Source: Anoplolepis gracilipes (taxonomy: Eukaryota > Arthropoda > Insecta > Hymenoptera > Formicidae). Taken from it: a stretch of 64,000 nt of DNA. A program made the position numbers and the translations under genes. Shown here in pieces: positions 38,189 to 49,833 of this stretch; position 1 is the first letter of the stretch; each line of letters opens with the position of its first letter. The notes below the pieces were generated by a model that did no database searches, was not told the origin of the DNA, and saw nothing but the letters and a program-made list of their open reading frames with translations. Location: the NCBI RefSeq assembly GCF_047496725.1, contig NC_132980.1:4454572-4518571 (forward strand), in the 5' to 3' direction.

Positions 38189-38385
38189 TATCTCGTGAAC
38201 ACAAGGCTTTGATATGGAATGGCTTTAGGAACATCAATTGAATTTGTGGTCAATGTCAAACGAGTGCCCTTTCCCCCTCCCCGAAAGTTAGACTACTCCT
38301 TCCTTGATCAAAATAGCAGCTCGTAACTCGTGCAGCTCATGCACGTTTGTCTCGTTAGTGATAAGTACATGTGTTGTTATTAAAT

Positions 38386-40116
38386 ATGGCGGTAAGTTTT
38401 TTATTTAAATAAGTTTATTACTCTTTATTATTAACTTTATGATTATTTAAATAAATTTATTACTCTTTACAATTAACTTTATGATTATTTAAATAAATAA
38501 TAAAAACTTTTTCATAATGTTATAACCTTTTTTAATTCAATAAATGCAGGTTACTTTTATTTGCGATGTTGGTACTTTTTTGGGTTGCCTTGATATATTT
38601 AAAATATCATTTTTTTTGCTTTGTATAAAACATTAGTGTACTTATATGTTTCGTTTTAATTCAATTTTTATAAAAACTTAATGTGAATTGATAATATCAA
38701 TTATATGCTTTATATCAGTTGGCATAGCAACTAAATATTTGATCAATTTCATCTCAATTACGTACATATTCTATAATATATTATTAATAATCTATTATAG
38801 AATTATAAAATATATTATATATAATATAAATTTGAAAATTTTTTACATGTGTTCAATTATTATTTTTTATTTCAGGTTATTACTAATGTCCAAGACGTTC
38901 GTGAAATTACTAAAATTGAGCGTATTGGTGCTCATTCTCACATCAGAGGTTTAGGATTGAATGATAGTTTAGAAGCTCGTGATGTAATTATACTTGCACA
39001 AAGACATTTTTATTAATTATAAATAATAAAGTAATCTAAATTATGTAATTCTTAATTATATACTACGTTAGGTATCTCAAGGTATGGTTGGCCAGCTTAT
39101 GGCACGTCGGGCTGCTGGCGTTATTCTGGAGATGATAAAAGATGGCAAAATAGCAGGTCGTGCAGTTTTGTTAGCTGGACAACCTGGCACAGGGAAAACA
39201 GCCATTGCTATGGGAATGGCACAAGCCTTAGGCATAGATACTCCTTTTACATCGATGGCTGGTTCTGAAATTTACTCTTTAGAAATGAGTAAAACGGAAG
39301 CCTTAACTCAAGCCATTAGAAAATCTATCGGGGTCAGAATCAAAGAAGAAACAGAAATTATAGAAGGTGAAGTTGTGGAGATCCAAGTCGATAGGCCGGC
39401 AACTGGAGTTGGAGTAAAAGTTGGCAAATTAACATTAAAAACAACTGAGATGGAAACAATTTATGATTTAGGAAATAAAATGATTGATTGCTTAATGAAA
39501 GAAAAAGTTAGTGTATATTAAATAATTTTTGTATATAATTTTTATAATAATTAATTTTTATATTAAATAATTTATGATTTTGCATTATTTTTAGGTACAA
39601 GCTGGTGATGTTATAACAATCGATAAAGCAACAGGAAAGATCAACAGGCTCGGCCGTTCTTTCACTAGAGCTCGAGATTATGACGCAACTGGTGCGCAAA
39701 CACGTTTCGTACAATGTCCCGAGGGTGAATTACAGAAGCGCAAGGAAGTTGTCCACACGGTGTCTTTACACGAAATTGATGTAATAAATAGCAGAACTCA
39801 TGGATTCTTAGCGCTTTTCTCCGGAGATACCGGAGAGATTAAACCGGAAGTACGAGATCAAATAAACGCTAAGGTTGCCGAATGGCGGGAGGAGGGCAAG
39901 GCAGAAATTGTGCCGGGTGTACTCTTCATCGATGAAGTACATATGTTGGATATCGAGTGTTTTTCGTTTCTCAATCGAGCATTGGAGAATGAAATGGCTC
40001 CAGTTGTGATCATGGCAACAAATAGAGGTACAAAAAAATTGAAATAATCAACTATATTATTAAATATACTATATAGTATATTGTTATGTATACATTATAT
40101 AGTATATTATTACAAA

Positions 40117-40170
<54 letters not shown>

Positions 40171-40756
40171 ATATATGTATATATGTATACATTATATAAT
40201 ATATTATTATATATATAGATAGAATATAGATATATTCTATCTATATACTTTGGGTGTCCTATAATTGATGAAAAACCTGTTAATGATAGATTCTTGAGAT
40301 TATTTAAACACGATTTTTCTTTAATAAAAATCTCGAGGCATCACTACAAATCATAATTTCCAAGTTATAATCGATTGAAAAAGAGACGCTTTTCGCAAAC
40401 TAAACTTTTTGGAGTTAAAAAATTACCAACACTACATTCTTCAGTTAATTTCAGATATAATTTACTCTAATAGAATTTTAATTCAAGATTCAAGCTTAAT
40501 TATAAAGATATATAATAATAGAAATTGGAAACTGGCAAAAAGGATGATGTCTCTCGATATTTTCGCTGAGGAAAAATCGACTTCAAATGATCTCAAGAAT
40601 CTGTCATTAACAAGGTTTTCACCAATTACCGGATACCCCTGTATATAGTATATTATTATATATAATATATATATATATATACTATTTAATGTTAGTTTAT
40701 ATACTATATATACTATATATTATTATATATATAATAATATACTATATAATATGTTA

Positions 40757-40793
<37 letters not shown>

Positions 40794-41394
40794 TACACAT
40801 TTATATATATACTATACATTTATATGATATAATTGCATAGGTATTACGAGAATCAGAGGCACAAATTATAAGAGTCCTCATGGTATTCCGATTGACTTAT
40901 TGGATCGTATGATTATTGTTCCAACAAGTCCATATCAAGAAAAAGAGCTGAAGGAAATTTTGAAAATAAGATGCGAAGAAGAAGATTGCGAAATGGCTGA
41001 TGATGCCCTGACGGTATTAACAAGAATTGCTTTGGAAACGTCATTAAGATACGCAATACAATTAATTACGACGGCTTCTCTTGTTAGTCGTCGAAGAAAG
41101 GCTACAGAAGTAAGTAGCATATGTGCTAGAATTTATCACATCACGTGTTTAGCAATATATTATGGTAATCTTTAATTTATATTCAGGTCAGTATTGAAGA
41201 CGTAAGACGTGTTTATAATTTATTTCTTGATGAACATAGATCTACCCAATTTTTAAAGGACTATCAAGATGATTTTATATTCAATGAATTCAGTAAGTAA
41301 ATTTAATTATTTGTAATGTTTATCGTACATGTATAAAGTTTGTTTAACTGTTTCAGCAGCTTCAACTGGGGAAGGTATGGACGTTTCTCCGTAG
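38386..41394 (+). CDS. RUVBL2: RuvB-like 2 (reptin) AAA+ ATPase, complete
   Basis: Seven exons, phase-checked: 38386-38391, 38876-38983, 39072-39506, 39595-40027, 40841-41109, 41187-41292, 41357-41394, giving 464 residues (human RUVBL2 is 463). The first exon codes only Met-Ala before GTAAGT. Landmarks: IERIGAHSHIRGLGL near the N-terminus; Walker A GQPGTGKT at 74-81; ITIDKATGKINRLGRSF in the inserted domain II; Walker B FIDEVHML with Asp296-Glu297; sensor 1 MATNRG at about 322; C-terminal LIPTSPY-like VPTSPYQ and a tail STGEGMDVSP. Reptin pairs with pontin (RuvB-like 1) in a hexameric or dodecameric ATPase used by INO80/SWR1-type remodellers, TIP60 and R2TP. Intron 4 contains a transposon and TA repeats. 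The last acceptor is a tandem CAGCAG, so one residue may vary. Confidence 0.97.
40120..40163. repeat. (TA)n microsatellite in reptin intron 4
   Basis: A pure TA run of about 43 bases. Further TA-rich runs continue to 40200 and at 40655-40820 around the element 40248-40641. Confidence 0.9.
40248..40641. mobile_element. Small inverted-end element in reptin intron 4, TA target
   Basis: The left end GGGTGTCCTATAATTGATGA, AAAACCTGTTAATGATAGAT, TCTTGAGA is mirrored at the right by TCTCAAGAATCTGTCATTAA, CAAGGTTTTCACCAATTACC, GGATACCCCTG. TA flanks both ends. It is 394 bp; the frame at 40409-40648 inside is chance. Confidence 0.7.
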
Positions 41395-41620
41395 AGATAT
41401 TAAAATAGCACATAATTCGAAATTTTTTTACCAAGTTCTCTATATTTTACATATCTATTCACATCTATAATTTACAAAATTAATTATAACAAGATTTTTT
41501 TATTAAATGTAAAAACATTTATGTTACACGACTTCTTAATGCTATTACTATAATACTTTATTAGCACAAGAGTATTATTATTCTTGTATGTTAATTATAT
41601 ATAACAACAAATTTATCAAA

Positions 41621-41626
41621 AATAAA
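41621..41626 (+). terminator. Candidate polyadenylation signal of reptin
   Basis: AATAAA 227 bases past the reptin stop codon. Another AATAAA cluster follows near 41653. Which is used cannot be told from sequence. Confidence 0.45.
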
Positions 41627-42355
41627 TATTTGCATTATTTTCTCTATCTCTTAATAAATAAATTTGAATGTGTATTTTATAGTTTACAATTAGTAAGGTA
41701 GATGTAAATATTTTCTTTGCTTAAATAATACTTACAAAGGAAGGTTCTCAAGTATTTTATCATTTTTTATTCAAAATTTATTCAGAAATGTGGGTGATGC
41801 CAATAACACATTCTGCAAATTGCCTATCTTTGCGTTAACAAATGGCGGTATAATGAAAATTCTTTTTATTAAAAAAACCTATAAAAAATTAGTACAGTTT
41901 TTGAATAAAAAAATGATAAAACACTTCGGAATCTTCGAATGTTAAAAATATTACAATTAGATATTACATATTTATAATTAGATATATAATTACATTTATT
42001 AGTTTTGATTTAATAGCTACACTTTAATAATTCATTTTTTGATAATAAAGGTATAATTAATAATTGATAATTATTAATAACATTTATAGAGGAGGTATAT
42101 TATGTTTTTGGTGTGAAGTTTTTCTCTTAACTATAAAATAGATACAACATGTATTTTATTTTCATTGCTTAGATGTTTTAATCTGCATTTGCTTTGATGC
42201 TGAATAAGTTTAAAAATGAATTGAAAAACATATAGGATCTTACTATAAGAAAATCTTATTGTATATGATTCTATATAATGAATGAGGTACATTTACTTTA
42301 CTGATTTAAACGCAATATTTATCTCTACGATATAGAATGCAGCTTAATAGTACAT
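41627..42355. other. Convergent intergenic region between reptin and the secreted-protein gene
   Basis: The reptin gene (plus) and the small secreted-protein gene (minus) converge here. AT-rich, no further gene. A minus-strand AATAAA (TTTATT at 42155-42160) about 200 bases past the secreted-protein stop is a possible poly(A) signal. Confidence 0.45.
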
Positions 42356-44856
42356 TTACGTCTTCTTTTCCTGGACTTTCTTGACTGGAAAAAAATTGAC
42401 ATTAATCACATAAATATTATGAAAAATCATTACATAATAATGTAGAAAACTTATTTTCGTGCATCCACATGTTCTTTATGCAATCTAAATTGAATATTTT
42501 TCCAGAATTAGACACTTCAGATAGCACAAAATGTTATTAGGATCATTTTGAATATGTCCGAAACATATATATCCTAACAAGATATGTATAGAATATTTTT
42601 TGAAATTTTTACAAATATTTATAATGCGCGTACATCCTTTTAGTTATATATAAAATATTTAATTTAATTTAAAAGCATCAATATATATTTGACTTATAAA
42701 TGTCCAATAAATAGTGGCTTAAATTTGATAACTACAGGATATATTTTCAATATGTTATTCTTAATGTCCAGAATGGATACTTAAGACTTTCTTCAGATGT
42801 TATAAAGTTTATACTCGAGAAAAAAGACATTCAAATATAAATATAGATATATATATATTATAGATTATACATAAAATATGATCATGTATGTTTTCTTTCT
42901 CTTAAATAATCTAGTTGTATGGACAAATCGAAAAAAAAATAAGAAAGAGTAATTGAAAAATATCACATGGTTCAAAGTTGACCCGGAACTTTTACTCTGG
43001 AAATTATATTAATAATAATAAGAAAAATAATTGGAAAATAATATTAGAAAAATAATTTGTTGTTTTTTTTTAATTAAAGAGTTGAAATTTGAAGAAATGT
43101 GAGAAATATATGCAGGGTATCTTATTGGTAGACATGTATAACATAAAGTAGATAAATAATGTCCATTATTGGGTGGGGTTTTAAATGTCTTTTTCGTTCT
43201 TTCAATTTAACTTAAGTTTAACCTTGAAAAACATATACAAAATACTTTAATAATATATTCTAGATTAATTTATTGTTAGATGTATTATGGATTTTTCAAG
43301 AATGACGATATTTTACAGACGTCTTGTAGACATCTATAAAATTTTAAAATAAAATGTTTAAGAATATTTTTAAGGATAATTTGAAGTATTTATTTGCTAT
43401 TTCTTAGAATGTCTTATAAAAATATATGAGAAATATAACAAAATATTTTCTAAATAGTACCAGGTAGTAAATGCGTGTCATCATATCATTTCACATCAAA
43501 ATGATATGCACTTGCTCCCCGGAAAAAATACCCTCAAAACATCTAAAAAACATTTATATGCTCTATTTTGGTTATAATTCAGAGCTTTCAATTTTACCCA
43601 TATTGCAAAAAAAATGACGGAAAGAATTTCATCACAAAAACAAAATTTGGTAATCTAACTTACATACACTACAAATTAATACTTACTGGTTATCAGCTTT
43701 ATATTATTTTCCGGTTTGAACGACAATTGGGTCTTCTTATCTTTTGATATGAATCCTAAGCCATACCCTACCTTGTACACAGGTAATGGAATTACGGTGG
43801 ATGATACGGGTATCATTACTAGAGAAAAAAAAATTATATTAATAATTCTATTAATTATTAATGTATAAATGTCAAATTAAAATTAGCACTATTTATAGCA
43901 TGTTAATGAATTTTTATTGTTTTTATACTTTTTCCTTTGTTTCTTAAAATTTTATACGCATACTAAAAACTTCTCTTTTTTAATTGTTTATATCTAAAAA
44001 ATTATAATGGCCTTAACGTTAACAAGAAAAATTGATTACAAATAATGATAGAAAATTGTCTATATCCCACAGGAAGGTTGCAGAATAATTTCATTAAAAG
44101 ATTGCAATATCACAATTTGTCGTGCAGCGCACTTTTAGAATAATTTCATTTTTTAACAGTAATATTTTATCAATTTTTTGTAAGTTTTATGAGTGTAAGG
44201 GTGTCTTCTGAAGGGTGTGTCGGATCGATTCTTTTTTTATTTTGTTTGTGGTTCTCAGAAGCTCTTTTGTACCAAAGGAGAAATAGAACAAATTTTGACA
44301 CTTTTGACAAAGAGAGAATTTTTTTAAATTATCGAGGATAAGTTTTATAAGTATAAGGGTGTCTTCCGAAGGGTGTATCGGATTGATTCTTTTTTATTTT
44401 GTTTGTGACTCTCAGAGGCTTCTTAATAATTTTTTAAACGAAATCATAATTTTTTTTACCTGAATCAATTTCTCGTAATATTTGGCAAAAATAAATTAGT
44501 GTAAAAAAATGTACTCTTATTATTTTAAAAAATTTGCAATTTATAATGTAACTAATATAATTTTTTGTTAATTAACTGTGTTTTCTTTACACGAATTGAT
44601 TTATCTCATTATATCTATACAAAAAATTATTAAGACAAAAAGAATATGAAGGAATATTTTAACGGATATTTCATATTTTTTGTCAAAAATATGTCAGAAT
44701 AAAGCATAAAATATTTTGTAAATTATTCATTTTTCGACTCTTTTGCTCTAATAATTTTTTACGTCAAATATTGCAAAAAATTCATATAAAAAAACTATGA
44801 TAGTTTTATTTGAAAAAATAATGATAACTTTTATATTACATAATTATAAATTTATA

Positions 44857-44898
<42 letters not shown>

Positions 44899-47800
44899 TA
44901 TAAATTTATAATTATGTAATATAAAAGTTATCATTATTTTTTCAAATAAAACTATCATAGTTTTCTTATATGAATTTTTTGCAATATTTGGCGTAAAAAA
45001 TTATTAGAGCAAAAGAGTCGAAAAATGAATGATTTACAAAATATTTTATGCTTTATTCTGACATATTTTTGACAAAAAATATGAAATATCCATTAAAATA
45101 TTCCTTCATATTCTTTTATATATATATATATATATATATATGCGATTAGCCATTCGTTCAATGGACATACCAGGGCATATCATTAGAGCCGCACAGTTGA
45201 TAACATGTATGGCTGCATATTATCCGGCGCGCAGACATATTGAAGTTTATATTTTAAAAAAGCTGATTGATTGAAACTTATTTAATAAATTTAATAAATC
45301 CTCTTTTATTAAAGCAACTAATTAAAAAAAAAACTTTAAGATTTTTCAACTTTTGATAAAAATATGGCTATGTACTTAGTGAACGCGAATTAATTGACGC
45401 CCTGTATATTGAGTATCGGTCTAACATCTATTGAATTTAATTACCGCTGTGGTATGCGAGGGAGTGACATAACGATTATGAGTTTCATATATTTTCACTG
45501 GCATTTGCATCTGATGTAAATGGCAAACATAGATGTCGCGTTTACACATATATCATAATAACATATAAGTACGCACATTATATAATAGTTACATCCTTAT
45601 ATTAAAGCATAAATATCACAAAATTCAAATATACATGTATTTTATGTAGATTTTAAGAAATCTGATACGAATCATTCGCTTGAACTATGACTTACACTTT
45701 TTTCTATCTACAAAAAACGCATCGTTTCTCTTCCTTTTTCCTTTTTTGATACAATTAAACAATTTTAAATAATAATTTATTATATAAAAAAAAACTTCCT
45801 TTTTTGGTACAATTAAACAATTTTGTAAAATTAAATACATACAAACAAAATATAAATTGGCTAATGAGGTTGTCAAATGTATTAGAATAGTAAATATTTA
45901 ATAATAAAATAAATAATTTTGTACGCTCACTAATTACTGAGCTTGGGCTCTCATTAGCCAATTTATATTTTGTTTGTATTAAACAATTAATTTTAAATAA
46001 TGATTTAATTATGTAAAAAATTGACTATTTCTGTCTCATTACATTCTCTCTTTCTCTCATTATAACACAAGTCAAGGATGATACAGAATGTTATTGGCAT
46101 ATTTTATGCCCACGCGCAAATGTATGTATGTATTACTGTATTTAATAACTCACCTTTCTAACCTGATCGCATTTATTGTCAAAAAACTACGGTAATTAAT
46201 GAAAATATTGACGTGACTGAAGTTGGGAACAGTTTCTCTTGGAGCGAAAATTTGAAATTCGTTAAATTTATTATTTTATAATGTGTATAAAATATAAAGT
46301 GTCGGATGCGACATTGAGTATTTTGCATCGATAATGTACAATATAAAGGCCTTCCAATCTTATAAAATATAATATATGGATTTGAATATATGCTACGATC
46401 AAACACTCTTGTTATTCTGACTGACATCATCATTTCCGTTTAAGACTTCTTTAGACGATTAAATTTGCGACAAAAGTCAAGAATTCTGTTTATAATTTTA
46501 TGCGTCACATGTTTTAAATATATATGTACAGGGTGTCCCATTTTAATTCCTCCAGTCGAATATCTCGAAAACCAAGCCTGGGAGAGAAAAATGTTTCAGA
46601 CAAAAGTTGTATGGTTTCGAAGGGGCCATAAGATGGTACCATTGGTCTGACCTTAAAGAGTTATTTGAAGGTCACGTGAAGGTCATCTCAATTTTTTAAA
46701 ATGGCACCACCTATTTTTTGTTACATGTTCTTGTAGCTTACTTCGAATAATGAGACGAATCAATTGGTGTAAAGAAAACACATAGTTATCTTTAAGATAA
46801 AATCTGAATTTGCAACTAGCAGTTACACATTTTTACTTTAACATAATTGTTTGTTTTAATTACGCCAATTGATTTGTCTCGTTATTCTGTGCATAAAAGT
46901 ATTAGGGCAAGATAATCAAAAAATGAATATTTTACGAGATATCTTCAAAATATTGCAACTTTGAAGCCTTATAACTCGAAAAGTGTTTAATGAAAAAACA
47001 TTTTATCATAGTGTTTTGGAAAGGTCTTCAGATAAGCTACAAGAATATGCAATAATATATAGGGTGTTCCATTTAAGAAATTCAAAACGACCTTCACGTG
47101 ACCTTCATGTGACTCTTCAAGATCAAACTAATAGCACTATCTTATGTTCCCCTAGAAATCATACAACTTTTGTGTGAAACATTTTTTCGAATTTTCCATA
47201 TTTTTTGAGATATTTTACTGAAGGAATTAAAATGGGACACCCTTTATATACATCCTGATACATATTTTCTCATTTACATTTTACGTGTTCAAATATTACA
47301 TGACACATAAAATTTATAAATGTGTAGTATTTTTGAATTTTAAATTGAATTAAATTTTATTATTAAAATCAAATTAAATTCTAATTATATTTTTAAATGG
47401 GCATAATTTTGTCGCGAATAACAAATCATTCAAAAAGCTTTTTATTTGCGTCTGTTAAATATCAGCTCACACGGATTTGGAAGTCTCAAGAGATGATTGA
47501 TTTATACTATGCAAACAATTAAAAGGCCACTTTCTTTTATATAGAAAAAGGCCAATTTTCAAATAGTTGCAACTTCCTTAAAAATAATTGGAATAAGATC
47601 AATAAAAAAGTGTGTCAAAGCTTGAAGTTTCTAGTTTTAGAATAAATAAATAAATTTCATTTTTTTCTATTCGTTACAAAATTACATTGTAAAAAAGCGA
47701 CGTCGTCGATTAAACAAATTTTTGAAAAGTTTGTCCAAGAATACCGAATTAAAAAAAAATCCTAGCACAATTTTATTAATTGGGTGTTAAAGAGCAGAGT

Positions 47801-49500
47801 TTTAACTTCTTTTTTTAACAAATGTTCTATGATTTTTTCGCCGAGATATTCATTATTAAAGCAAAATCGAGTTATTAACTTAGAACACTTATAATGAAAA
47901 AATAATTGTACAATAATCATTAAAAAAGCAATTTAAAGAAAAAAGTTAGCACTTTAAAATGCTCTTATCGTTCTTTCAATCATTATTTATTTTTAAAATG
48001 TAATTGTTACTTACAAATCAAGTAAAAATTGCATTTTTATCTTTTTTTTATTTAAATCAACAAAAGTTATCAAAAAAACACTAACAGTTTCATGAACTCT
48101 ACATTTACAAGTAAAAAACATTCCAGTTACTCATATAAAAGGCTGAAGTATTAAGTTTTTTTTGTACATTTTAAAAACTTAAATTAATGATTATTGTATA
48201 ATCATTTTTTACTAGTTATAAGTGTTCAAAGGAAATAGTTCGATTTTGCTTTAATAATAAATATCTGGGCAAAAAAAATCATAGAACATTCGGTAAAAGA
48301 AGAACTTAAGGCTAAAACTCTACTCTTTAATACCCAATTAATAAAATGCTAGGATGTTTTTTTAGATTTAGTATTTTTAAATAAATTTTTGAAAAATTTG
48401 TTCAATCGATGGACGTCGCTTTCTTACAATATAATTTTGTAACGAATAGAAAGAATTGAAATTCATTTAAAGATTCTAAAACTAGAAACTTCAAGCTTTG
48501 AATATTGATCTTTTTTATTGATCTATTCCGATTATTTTTAAGAAAGTTACAACTTCTTGAAAATTGGCCTTTTTTATATGGAAGAAAGTAGCACTTTAAT
48601 TTTTTTTGCGTAATCTAATATTTAGTAATATTTTGACAATAGCTTTTTTCTTATTATTATGTATTTCTTGTCAAGATACACAAGATATTAATAATGTATG
48701 TATATGAGAGTTGCGCGGGAAAGTGCGCTGTATTAATTAGCTCTAACGATAATTACGGTGAAAGTTCTTTCCATATCCACTTCTCCATACAGATGCATAT
48801 GTTGCTTATATGATTTTATAAAATGCTTTAATTAAAAAACAAAATATGAATTTTTATATTTAAACAAATTTATCATAATATTAAAACATTATTTTTTAAA
48901 CATCGCGTTTACATTATATGAGAAACAAAATGTTATTTTTTTGATTGTGTTCTATTTAATTGGTTTTGGAACAATAACACGAATTACGCAAGTTAAGAAA
49001 ATCCTTTTTCTTATCTCCGTTGAATATAAATAGGTTTTACGAAACGTCAAAATTGCTATTATATAACTTTTCTCATGGAATTTTTATTGCAGCACGTCTA
49101 ATGGACTTTTTTATTGTTTTCTTTTAAAACTATAGTGACGTGTGTGTACATACATTATAATACATACATTAGAAAACACGTGCATTGTACATATACATAT
49201 GTACTACAACGTTATTACATCTCGTATGCTAACGAAAGTTCAGATTTCACAGGAAATATTTATAGTACATTCAAGCGAAAGTGAGAAATAAGAGGAAGAT
49301 ATTTAAACTAGTTTTTGTGAAATATCTGCATATGTTTTATGTCAAATTTAGTTTCTCTTTAGCAATGTTCGCGCAAACAAGTGACAAATTATTTGCTTAC
49401 CTGGCTCGAAGACGTTGTCCTCGTTCTTTTTGTATATCATGGACTTGGCATATATCGCGACGACAAGACAAAGAAAAACGACGATCCAAGGAGCCCTCAT
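42356..49500 (-). CDS. Small predicted secreted protein, 86 residues, unrecognised
   Basis: Three exons join in phase: 49500-49401 (donor GTAAGC), 43818-43687 (acceptor CTCTAG, donor GTAAGT), 42384-42356 (acceptor TTCCAG, stop TAA); 261 coding bases. The protein starts MRAPWIVVFLCLVVAIYAKS: a short basic N-end, a 14-residue hydrophobic core and an A-x-A-like site near residue 18, so a cleaved signal peptide is expected. The mature part begins near SMIYKKNEDNVFEP, has a Val/Pro-rich segment (VMIPVSSTVIPLPVYKVGYG) and a Lys-rich tail (IKKVQEKKT). It has no cysteine after the signal peptide and no dibasic-flanked amidated peptide that I can see. I do not recognise the family. Intron 1 is about 5.6 kb and full of fold-back elements. 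Support is the coherent phase of three exons with good splice sites and a signal peptide; transcript evidence would settle it. Confidence 0.72.
44181..44425. repeat. Two direct copies of an 85-bp sequence
   Basis: TAAGTTTTATGAGTGTAAGG then GTGTCTTCTGAAGGGTGTGT, CGGATCGATTCTTTTTTTAT, TTTGTTTGTGGTTCTCAGA at 44181-44272 recurs at 44339-44422 with about six substitutions. The copies start 158 bases apart. Located in intron 1 of the secreted-protein gene. Confidence 0.8.
44637..45116. repeat. Near-perfect 480-bp palindrome
   Basis: The arms of about 230 bp run from AAAAGAATATGAAGGAATAT to the central (TA)n near 44876 and back. By eye they differ at about four positions only (for example AACGG against AATGG, and ACGTCAAATATT against ACGCCAAATATT). 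Flanked on the right by another (TA)n run. Non-coding, in intron 1 of the secreted-protein gene. Confidence 0.9.
45841..45980. repeat. Short inverted repeat, ACAAACAAAATATAAATTGG arms
   Basis: ACAAACAAAATATAAATTGG then CTAATGAG at 45841-45868 is mirrored by CTCATTAGCCAATTTATATT, TTGTTTGT at 45951-45978. The sequence outside the arms (AATTAAACAATTTTAAATAA against TAAACAATTAATTTTAAATA) shows further similarity. Non-coding. Confidence 0.75.
46529..47244. mobile_element. CAGGGTGTCC fold-back element, copy A
   Basis: TA-flanked; left end CAGGGTGTCCCATTTTAATT then CCTCCAGTCGAATATCTCG, right end AGGAATTAAAATGGGACACC. The arms of about 300 bp are inverted copies (TGTTTCAGACAAAAGTTGTA against ACAACTTTTGTGTGAAACAT; GACCTTAAAGAGTTATTTGA against TCTTCAAGATCAAAC). 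The middle has AATGAGACGAATCAATTGG against CCAATTGATTTGTCTCGTTA. No transposase. Confidence 0.85.
47505..48614. repeat. 1.1-kb fold-back element
   Basis: The arms of about 500 bp are inverted copies: CCACTTTCTTTTATATAG, AGGCCAATTTTCAA, CTAGTTTTAGAAT, CTATTCGTTACAAAATTACA and AATTGGGTGTTAAAGAGCAG on the left, mirrored by CTGCTCTTTAACACCC-like CTACTCTTTAATACCCAATT, ATTTTGTAACGAATAG, ATTCTAAAACTAG and TTGAAAATTGGCCT on the right. The right flank reads TTTTTTGCGTAAT. A shortened relative is at 53471-53780. Non-coding. Confidence 0.85.
48615..49400. other. Proximal intron 1 of the secreted-protein gene
   Basis: No further exon or element could be identified between the fold-back at 47505-48614 and exon 1. 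Confidence 0.4.
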
Positions 49501-49833
49501 ATTTGAAATGTACCGCGACTAATTGTTGAATTCAAGGAAATTTCTCGAAAAAGATTTTTTTATCGCGAGGCACTTGACACCTCTCACGCTGGTACTTGAT
49601 ACGATACTATGCTCGGCGCACGTTCTCTCCATGGACCCAAGCAGATGAAAACACGAGTGGGGAAACGTGGAAATAAGGGAATTGGCGCAATCCATGGGAG
49701 ATCGCGGTTGTGCGATTGTGGTAAATCCACCGCATCTTATTCTGGCACGTCAGTGATGGAAAATAATGATGAAGAGGAGGAAGATTCGCAAAGAAACGTC
49801 ATCGTACAATTTACAAATATTTCTCTCGCATAA
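49501..49833 (-). promoter_or_regulatory. 5' region of the secreted-protein gene
   Basis: A short block with more G, C and CpG than its surroundings lies directly upstream of the start codon and is the likely leader and promoter. The plus-strand frames at 49281-49529 and 49609-49833 overlap it and show no domain. Confidence 0.4.

Larger units (their letters stand above)
35565..38213. repeat. Compound long inverted repeat between Nup98-96 and reptin
   Basis: The left arm (about 35565-37031, interrupted by the hAT-type element 35852-36805) and the right arm (37189-38213, interrupted by hairpin elements) are inverted copies around a loop at 37032-37188. Matching blocks include GAGCTGCCTCACCTCAGATT / GTGAGGCAGTTCTTC, CCGCGAACCGAGATATTAAT / ATTAATATCTCGGTTCGCGG, GCAAACCCATGTGGA / TCCACATGGGTTTGC, and GTGTAGAAACTACCAA / TTGGTAGTTTCTAC. 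Each arm has a G+C hairpin (36937-36961, 37259-37281). Non-coding. Confidence 0.85.

Noticed and set aside
40120..40820. Regular TA tracts that might be taken for an array
   Set aside because: Simple dinucleotide repeats; no spacer and repeat structure, and CRISPR is not expected in an insect genome.
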